Assembly: GCF_008632955.1 (NCBI RefSeq)
Contig: NZ_CP043959.1
Location: forward strand, 5,828,001 to 5,892,000
Length of the DNA stretch: 64,000 bases
Source: Streptomyces tendae
Lineage (GTDB): Bacteria > Actinomycetota > Actinomycetes > Streptomycetales > Streptomycetaceae
Reading direction: 5' to 3'
Made by a program: the position numbers and the translations under genes. Below, piece by piece: positions 58,076-64,000 of the stretch. Under the pieces are notes generated by a model that did not search any database, was not told the DNA's origin, and saw nothing but the letters and a program-made list of their open reading frames with translations. Within the stretch, counting starts at the first letter, position 1. The number at the start of each line of letters is the position of its first letter.

Positions 58076-59365
58076 TCAGCGCTCCTCGACGGGAATGAAG
58101 TCCCGCTCGACGACGCCCGTGTAGATCTGGCGCGGGCGGCCGATACGGGAACCCGGCTCCTTGATCATCTCGTGCCACTGGGCGATCCAGCCCGGCAGGC
58201 GGCCGAGGGCGAACAGGACCGTGAACATCTCGGTCGGGAAGCCCATGGCCCGGTAGATCAGACCCGTGTAGAAGTCGACGTTCGGGTAGAGGCTGCGCGA
58301 GACGAAGTAGTCGTCGGAGAGCGCGTGCTCCTCCAGCTTCAGCGCGATGTCCAGCAGCTCGTCGGACTTGCCGAGGGCGGACAGGACGTCGTGCGCGGCG
58401 GCCTTGATGATCTTGGCGCGCGGGTCGAAGTTCTTGTAGACCCGGTGGCCGAAGCCCATCAGGCGGACGCCGTCCTCCTTGTTCTTCACCTTGCGGATGA
58501 AGGAGTCGACGTCGCCGCCGGCGTCGCGGATGCCCTCCAACATCTCCAGCACCGACTGGTTGGCGCCGCCGTGCAGCGGGCCCCAGAGCGCGTTGATGCC
58601 GGCGGAGATCGAGGCGAACATGTTCGCCTGCGAGGAGCCCACCAGGCGGACCGTGGAGGTCGAGCAGTTCTGCTCGTGGTCCGCGTGCAAGATCAGCAGC
58701 TTGTCCAGGGCGGAGACGACGACCGGGTCGAGCTCGTACTCCTGCGCCGGGACGGAGAAGGTCATGCGCAGGAAGTTCTCGACGTAGCCGAGGTCGTTGC
58801 GCGGGTAGACGAACGGGTGGCCGACCGACTTCTTGTAGGCGTAGGCCGCGATCGTCGGAAGCTTGGCGAGCAGGCGGATGGTGGAGAGGTTCCGCTGCTG
58901 CTCGTCGAACGGGTTGTGGCTGTCCTGGTAGAACGTCGACAGCGCGGAGACCACCGACGACAGCATGGCCATCGGGTGGGCGTCGCGCGGGAAGCCCCGG
59001 TAGAAGTTCTTGACGTCCTCGTGCAGCAGGGTGTGCTGCGTGATGTCGTCCTTGAACCCCGCCAGCTGGTCGACGGTCGGCAGCTCGCCGTTGATCAGCA
59101 GGTACGCGACCTCCAGGAAGGTGGAGCGCTCCGCCAGCTGCTCGATCGGGTAGCCGCGGTACCGGAGGATGCCGGCCTCACCGTCGAGATAGGTGATCGC
59201 GGATTTGTAGGCGGCGGTGTTGCCGTAGCCGCTGTCCAGCGTCACCAGACCGGTCTGGGCGCGGAGCTTCCCGATGTCGAAGCCCATGTCACCGACGGTG
59301 CTGTCGATCACCGGGTAGGTGTACTCGCTGCCGTCGTACCGCAGTACTACAGAGTTGTCGCTCAC
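58076..59365 (-). CDS. citA: Citrate synthase (type II)
   Basis: A 429-residue enzyme, the normal length of type II citrate synthase. Active-site regions: LILHADHEQNCSTSTVRLVGSS near 238, ALWGPLHGGANQSVLEML near 268, GFGHRVYKNFDPRA near 310 and YPNVDFYTGLIYRA near 364, giving the His/His/Asp triad. It condenses acetyl-CoA with oxaloacetate at entry to the TCA cycle. GTG 59365 behind GTGAGGGAAGAC gives MSDNSVVLRY; a frame four codons longer is less likely. Monocistronic. Confidence 0.95.
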   Translation of the reverse strand: MSDNSVVLRYDGSEYTYPVIDSTVGDMGFDIGKLRAQTGLVTLDSGYGNTAAYKSAITYLDGEAGILRYRGYPIEQLAERSTFLEVAYLLINGELPTVDQLAGFKDDITQHTLLHEDVKNFYRGFPRDAHPMAMLSSVVSALSTFYQDSHNPFDEQQRNLSTIRLLAKLPTIAAYAYKKSVGHPFVYPRNDLGYVENFLRMTFSVPAQEYELDPVVVSALDKLLILHADHEQNCSTSTVRLVGSSQANMFASISAGINALWGPLHGGANQSVLEMLEGIRDAGGDVDSFIRKVKNKEDGVRLMGFGHRVYKNFDPRAKIIKAAAHDVLSALGKSDELLDIALKLEEHALSDDYFVSRSLYPNVDFYTGLIYRAMGFPTEMFTVLFALGRLPGWIAQWHEMIKEPGSRIGRPRQIYTGVVERDFIPVEER

Positions 59366-59562
59366 GTCTTCCCTCACCGACGTTGTGCCTCATCTTCGAG
59401 GTGCCCTGACTGTCTCTACCATCCCCCACTCGGCTCAGGAGAGTGCACTCGGGGTCGACCATCGGGCCTATCGACGGCACTCAGTGCCGCCAACTTGCCC
59501 ATCCTGCCCCCTGTGTTCCCCATCCGGAAGGCCTGTGTGACCTTCACGACTCATTTGATCGA

Positions 59563-61937
59563 TCATTTTTTTGACGACGCGGCCCTCACAGCGGGCTCCG
59601 GGCCCGTCGAGAGGTGCTGCGCACCGGGTCCCCCGCGGGACGAACCGGAACCGGCGGAACGCGGTCCCGCCGCGGACGGACCCGTCCCCGCGAGCCGCAT
59701 GTCGAGCGCCGTGCACCGGCGGCCGGCGGACAGCGTGCGCACCGCCTGTCCGATCGCCTTGCGGGAGCCGACCAGGACGACCAGCTTCCGGGCCCGGGTC
59801 ACCGCCGTGTAGAGCAGGTTGCGCTGGAGCATCATCCACGCGCCCATGGTCACCGGGATGACCACGGCCGGGTACTCGCTGCCCTGGGAGCGGTGGATGG
59901 TCACGGCGTAGGCGTGCGCCAGTTCGTCCAGCTCGTCGAAGTCGTACGGCACCTCCTCGTCCTCGTCGGTCAGCACGGTCAGGCGCTGGTCGACGGGGTC
60001 GAGCGAGGTGACCACGCCGACGGTGCCGTTGAAAACGCCGTTCGCGCCCTTGTCATAGTTGTTGCGGATCTGGGTGACCTTGTCGCCGACGCGGAACACC
60101 CGTCCGCCGAACCGCTTCTCCGGCAGGTCGGGGCGGCCGGGGGTGACCGCCTGCTGGAGCAGGCCGTTGAGCGTGCCGGCTCCGGCCGGGCCCCGGTGCA
60201 TGGGCGCGAGGACCTGCACGTCACGGCGCGGGTCGAGGCCGAACTTCGCCGGGATGCGCCGCGCCGCCACGTCCACGGTGAGCCGGCCGGCCTCCTCGGT
60301 GTCGTCCTCGACGAAGAGGAAGAAGTCCTTCATGCCGTCGGTGACCGGGTGCTGACCGGCGTTGATGCGGTGCGCGTTGGTGACCACGCCGGACTGCTGG
60401 GCCTGCCGGAACACCCGGGTGAGCCGGACGGCGGGGACCGGGCTGCCGTCGGCAAGCAGATCCCGGAGCACCTCGCCCGCGCCGACGCTGGGCAGCTGGT
60501 CGACGTCCCCGACGAACAGCAGGTGGGCGCCCGGCGGCACGGCCTTGACCAGCTTGTTCGCCAGCAGCAGGTCCAGCATGGACGCCTCGTCGACCACGAC
60601 CAGGTCGGCGTCCAGCGGCCGGTCCCGGTCGTACGCCGCGTCCCCGCCGGGCTTGAGCTCCAGCAGCCGGTGCACGGTGGACGCCTCGGCGCCGGTCAGC
60701 TCGGCGAGCCGCTTGGCGGCGCGGCCGGTCGGGGCCGCGAGCACGACCTTCGCCTTCTTGGCCCGGGCCAGCTCCACGATCGACCGTACGGTGAACGACT
60801 TGCCGCAGCCGGGTCCGCCGGTCAGCACCGCGACCTTCTCGGTCAACGCCAGCCTGACCGCGGCCTCCTGTTCGGGCGCCAGGTCCGTCCCCGTACGGCC
60901 GCGCAGCCAGCCGAGCGCCTTGTCCCAGGCCACGTCCTTGAACGCGGGCATCCGGTCCTGGTCGGTGCGCAGCAGCCTCAGCAGCTGGGCGGCGAGGGCC
61001 GTTTCGGCGCGGTGGAAGGGCACCAGGTAGACGGCGGTGACCGGGTCGCCGCCCTGCGGGTCGGGCACCTTCTCCCGTACGACGCCTGGGTCCTCGTCCG
61101 GGTCCTCCGGCTCGGCGGCGAGCTCGCCGAGGCACTCGATGACCAGGCCGGTGTCCACCTGGAGCAGCTTCACCGCGTCGGCGATCAGCTTCTCCTCGGG
61201 GAGGTAGCAGTGGCCCTGGTCGGTGGCCTGCGACAGCGCGTACTGCAGGCCGGCCTTGACCCGGTCCGGGCTGTCGTGCGGGATGCCGACGGACTGGGCG
61301 ATCTTGTCGGCGGTGAGGAAGCCGATGCCCCAGACGTCGGCGGCGAGCCGGTAGGGCTGGTTCTTCACCACGGAGATGGAGGCGTCGCCGTACTTCTTGT
61401 AGATCCGCACGGCGATGGAGGTGGACACCTCGACGGTCTGGAGGAAGAGCATGACCTCCTTGATCGCCTTCTGTTCCTCCCAGGCGTCGGCGATCTTCTT
61501 GGTCCGTTTGGGCCCGAGCCCGGGGACCTCGATGAGCCGCTTGGGCTCCTCCTCGATGATGCGGAGGGTGTCCAGGCCGAAGTGCTGGGTGATGCGGTCG
61601 GCGAAGACCGGTCCGATGCCCTTGACCAGCCCCGAGCCGAGGTAGCGGCGGATGCCCTGCACGGTGGCGGGCAGCAGGGTCGTGTAGTTCTCGACGTGGA
61701 ACTGCTTGCCGTACTGGGGTGCGAGCCCCAGCGTCCCTCCATCCGCAGGGACTCCCCCACCTGGGCGCCGAGCAGCGCGCCGACGACGGTGAGCAGGTCG
61801 TCCCCGCCGCGGCCGGTGTCGACGCGGGCGACGGTGTAGCCGTTCTCCTCGTTGGCGTACGTGATGCGCTCCAGCACGCCTTCGAGCGTGGCGAACCGGC
61901 GTTCGCCGGCGGGCGGGGCGGAGGGCTGGGTGGGCAT
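59563..61937 (-). pseudogene. recD2: RecD2-like ATP-dependent DNA helicase, frameshifted
   Basis: The frame from ATG 61937 (MPTQPSAPPAGERRF...GALLGAQVGESLRMEGRWGSHP) leaves the family sequence at about 61719. The frame that continues it (QYGKQFHVENYTT... to 59563) is shifted by one base, as if one C was lost from the CCCC run at 61716-61719. Joined, the two give about 790 residues with helix-hairpin-helix motifs (GIGPVFADRI, GLGPKRTKKI), Walker A LTGGPGCGKSFT, Walker B VVVDEASMLD and the C-terminal VTIHRSQGSEYPAV. RecD2 unwinds DNA 5'-3' in repair. A sequencing error is as likely as a true lesion. Confidence 0.75.
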
Positions 61938-61978
61938 GGCTCGACCGTACCGGGGGGCTGTGACAGGGGGCTCGGGGT

Positions 61979-62455
61979 TCAGGACTCCTCGTCCTGGCGG
62001 GGGTGGACGGGGCGGTGGTGTGCGGCGAGGACGGTGAGCAGGCGGGTGAGTTCGTCACGCTCGCCGGGGGCCAGGGGGGCGAGGAGTTCGTCCTGCGCCT
62101 CGCGGATGAGCGCGTCGAGCCGTTCGAGGCGGCGGCCGCCCGCGGGGGTGAGGGTGATGACGTTGCGGCGGCGGTCGGCGGGGTCGGGGTCGCGGCGTAC
62201 GCAGTCCGTGTCGGCCAGTTCGTTGAGGACCGCGACCATGTCGCTGCGGTGGATGCCGGTGCGGCGGCTGAGCTCGGCCTGACTGGCGGGGCCGGCCTCG
62301 GCGAGGGTCAGCAGCACCGCGAAGTGCCACTTGTGGGAGCCCTCGGCGGCCAGGCGTTCACCGACGAGCCGGTCGGCCACCAGGGCGGCCCCGGCCAGCA
62401 GGCGGCTGGGAATGGCGCGCAGGCGGGCGAGCGCCGGTTCCGGCGTCGTACTCAT
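61979..62455 (-). CDS. MarR-family transcriptional regulator
   Basis: A 158-residue winged-helix protein. SQAELSRRTGIHRSDMVAVLNELADTDCVRRDPDPADRRRNVITLTPAG near residues 58-107 is the typical MarR DNA-binding and wing region, flanked by dimerisation helices. ATG 62455. It is divergent from the epoxide hydrolase gene with 112 bp between, which contains two matching palindromes, so it probably represses both genes and responds to a hydrophobic or electrophilic compound. Confidence 0.88.
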   Translation of the reverse strand: MSTTPEPALARLRAIPSRLLAGAALVADRLVGERLAAEGSHKWHFAVLLTLAEAGPASQAELSRRTGIHRSDMVAVLNELADTDCVRRDPDPADRRRNVITLTPAGGRRLERLDALIREAQDELLAPLAPGERDELTRLLTVLAAHHRPVHPRQDEES

Positions 62456-62476
62456 GGGCGTTCCTCCACGTCTTGC

Positions 62477-62517
62477 GTTGGTGCCACCAACAGTCTAGCT
62501 TCGTTAGTGACACCAAC
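62477..62517. promoter_or_regulatory. Twin MarR operator sites
   Basis: GTTGGTG-C-CACCAAC (62477-62491, perfect) and GTTAGTG-A-CACCAAC (62503-62517, one mismatch) have centres 26 bp apart, in the divergent promoter region. Confidence 0.75.
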
Positions 62518-62567
62518 GTTAATGCCGCAAACGATTCCCGAGATCCCGGAGATTCCCGGAGGGGACC

Positions 62568-63647
62568 ATGATCACCCCGTTCCGCATCGACATCCCCCAG
62601 GCCGACCTGGACGACCTCACCGACCGTCTCGCCCGGACCCGCTGGCCCGACGAGATACCCGGCGCCGGGTGGGACTACGGCTTCCCGCTGGCCCGGCTGA
62701 AGGAGCTCGCCGAGCGCTGGCGCACCCGCTACGACTGGCGGGCGCACGAGGCCCGGCTCAACGAACTCCCGCACCACGTCACGGAGATCGATGGTCAGAC
62801 CGTGCACTTCGTCCATGTGCGGTCCGCCCGGCCGGACGCACTCGCCCTCGTCCTCACCCACGGCTGGCCCGGTTCGTTCCTGGAGTTCCTCGACGTGATC
62901 GAGCCGCTGTCCCGGGACTTCCATCTCGTCATCCCGTCCATCCCCGGATACGGCTTCTCGGGGCCGACCCACGAGCGCGGCTGGGACGTCGTGCGCGTCG
63001 CCCGCGCCTGGGCGGAGCTGATGCGGCGCCTCGGTTACGAGCGGTACGGCGCGCAGGGCGGCGACTTCGGCTCGGGCATCTCCCTGGCGCTCGGCGCTGC
63101 GGAGCCGGCGCGGGTCGTCGGGGTGCACGTCAACTACCTGCCCACCCGGCCCGACCCGGCCGCTGATGTCGCCCTGAGCCCTTCGGACGAGGCCCGGCTG
63201 GACAAGGTGCGGCACCTGATGGCGAACCGCCCGCCGTACCAGGCCCTGCAGGCCACGACTCCGCAGACCATCGGCTACGCGCTGACCGACTCGCCGGTGG
63301 GCCAACTGGCCTGGATCGCCGAGCGGTTCGCCCAGTGGACGGACCCGCGCTCGCCGGTGGACGACGAGAGGATCCTGACGGACGTCTCCCTGTACTGGCT
63401 GACCGCCACCGCGGCGTCCTCGGCCCGCCTGCACCGCGAGTCGGCGCGACGGAGCGAGCGGTGCCCGGTTCCGGTGGGGGTGGCGGTGTTCGCCCACGAC
63501 ATCACCCAGCCGGTACGGCCCCTGGCGGAGCGGTTGTACGACATCCGCCACTGGTCGGAGTTCGACCGGGGCGGCCACTTCGCGGCGATGGAGGTACCGG
63601 AGGTGTTCGCGCGGGATGTCCGGGAGTTCTTCGTGGGGGTGGGGTGA
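62568..63647 (+). CDS. Epoxide hydrolase (EHN-domain alpha/beta hydrolase)
   Basis: A 359-residue protein of the microsomal epoxide hydrolase group. N-terminal EHN domain (FRIDIPQADLDDLTDRLARTRWPDE). Oxyanion HGWPGSFLEF near 100; nucleophile Asp in GAQGGDFGSGISLAL near 168; an acidic residue in the second half and His in DRGGHFAAMEVP near 340; the ring tyrosines are in the cap. It opens an epoxide with water. ATG 62568 behind GGAGGGGACC. Divergent from, and probably controlled by, the MarR gene. Confidence 0.88.
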   Translation: MITPFRIDIPQADLDDLTDRLARTRWPDEIPGAGWDYGFPLARLKELAERWRTRYDWRAHEARLNELPHHVTEIDGQTVHFVHVRSARPDALALVLTHGWPGSFLEFLDVIEPLSRDFHLVIPSIPGYGFSGPTHERGWDVVRVARAWAELMRRLGYERYGAQGGDFGSGISLALGAAEPARVVGVHVNYLPTRPDPAADVALSPSDEARLDKVRHLMANRPPYQALQATTPQTIGYALTDSPVGQLAWIAERFAQWTDPRSPVDDERILTDVSLYWLTATAASSARLHRESARRSERCPVPVGVAVFAHDITQPVRPLAERLYDIRHWSEFDRGGHFAAMEVPEVFARDVREFFVGVG

Positions 63648-63676
63648 GGGGGGTGGGGCCCCCGGAGACGGCCCTG

Positions 63677-64000
63677 CTACTTGACCCGTTGCCCGATCAG
63701 GGAGTTGAGGAGGGCTGCTCCGCGTTCGGCGTCGTCGACACTGACCGCGAAGTCCTTTCCCTGGACGGTGCGGATCACGAGGCATTCGCCGCCGCGGAGC
63801 ATGACGGTGGTGCCGAGGCCGCTCAGGCGGTAGCCCCAGCCGCCGACCTGCATGGCGGTTCGGTTCTCGACCCAGGCGGAGGCGATGGCGTCGGCGGCCC
63901 AGCGCCGGGCCGGCCAGCCCAGGGGGCCGAGGGCGACCTCGAGTCCCTTCTCGGTCACCCGCGCCTGGACGGAGGCGCAGGCGAGCACCGCGAGGGTGGC
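63677..64000 (-). CDS. Unidentified protein, C-terminal part (5' outside window)
   Basis: The frame is open to the right edge, so only the last 107 residues are seen. They contain LEVALGPLGWPARRWAADAI, SAWVENRTAMQVGGWGYRLSG and GGECLVIRTVQGKDFAVSVDDAERGAALLNSL, a beta-rich C-terminal domain seen after TM segments in some actinobacterial membrane proteins. No name can be given from this part. It converges on the epoxide hydrolase 29 bp away. Confidence 0.65.
   Translation of the reverse strand, partial: ATLAVLACASVQARVTEKGLEVALGPLGWPARRWAADAIASAWVENRTAMQVGGWGYRLSGLGTTVMLRGGECLVIRTVQGKDFAVSVDDAERGAALLNSLIGQRVK

Noticed and set aside
57680..58124. Small frames over the direct repeats near citA
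   Set aside because: Their sequences simply repeat the DNA repeats; no ribosome site or conserved motif.
59614..61839. 741-codon plus-strand frame opposite the RecD2 gene
   Set aside because: Mirror of helicase codons (Val/Leu/Asp-rich); no start site or domain.

Overview
The window is about 70% G+C, has short intergenic gaps, many GTG/TTG starts and ATGA/GTGA stop-start overlaps, and carries chaplins, a paired dynamin operon and LAxTG sorting signals. All of this points to a Streptomyces chromosome, in the conserved core. As far as I recall, the gene order matches the S. coelicolor stretch that runs from the pknG region through ssbB, chaplins, mmsA and copA to citA.

Left part (1-19 kb): a signalling cluster comes first, with a PknG-type kinase (5' end outside the window), a PP2C phosphatase with zinc ribbons, a VWA protein and an FHA protein with zinc ribbons. 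These look like kinase, phosphatase, metal-binding and phospho-reader parts of one system. Next come a PCMT-like methyltransferase, a group II truncated haemoglobin, an ABC exporter of MacB/LolCDE type (two FtsX-like permeases and an ATPase), and a leftward ettA-thioesterase-hypothetical operon.

19-26 kb: a thioester-domain surface protein with LAQTG anchor, ssbB, and the dynB-dynA dynamin pair implicated in sporulation septation, followed by tRNA-Arg(TCT) with its own terminator.

26-33 kb: a run of small secreted proteins. The core is an 843-bp tandem duplication of a two-gene cassette encoding short cysteine-containing secreted peptides, next to a short chaplin and further secreted proteins. 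I know no function for the cassette.

33-46 kb: a polysaccharide assembly cluster (two GT4 glycosyltransferases, priming sugar-phosphate transferase, O-antigen-ligase-like polymerase, MurJ/Wzx-type flippase, NodB-type deacetylase, chain-length-like protein), a divergent secreted GH26-like hydrolase, and an ATP-grasp/flavoprotein gene pair. A long chaplin with three chaplin domains and an LAETG anchor closes the region. Surface proteins and surface polysaccharide therefore sit side by side.

46-64 kb: an ABC system whose ATPase is fused behind a serine hydrolase; mmsA with a long leader; a tiny MerR-like protein; a zinc alcohol dehydrogenase; copZ-copA behind a CsoR-like operator; a 750-bp spacer with a candidate small RNA; citrate synthase; a recD2-like helicase broken by a one-base frameshift; a MarR regulator divergent from an epoxide hydrolase with two operator palindromes; and the 3' end of an unidentified gene.
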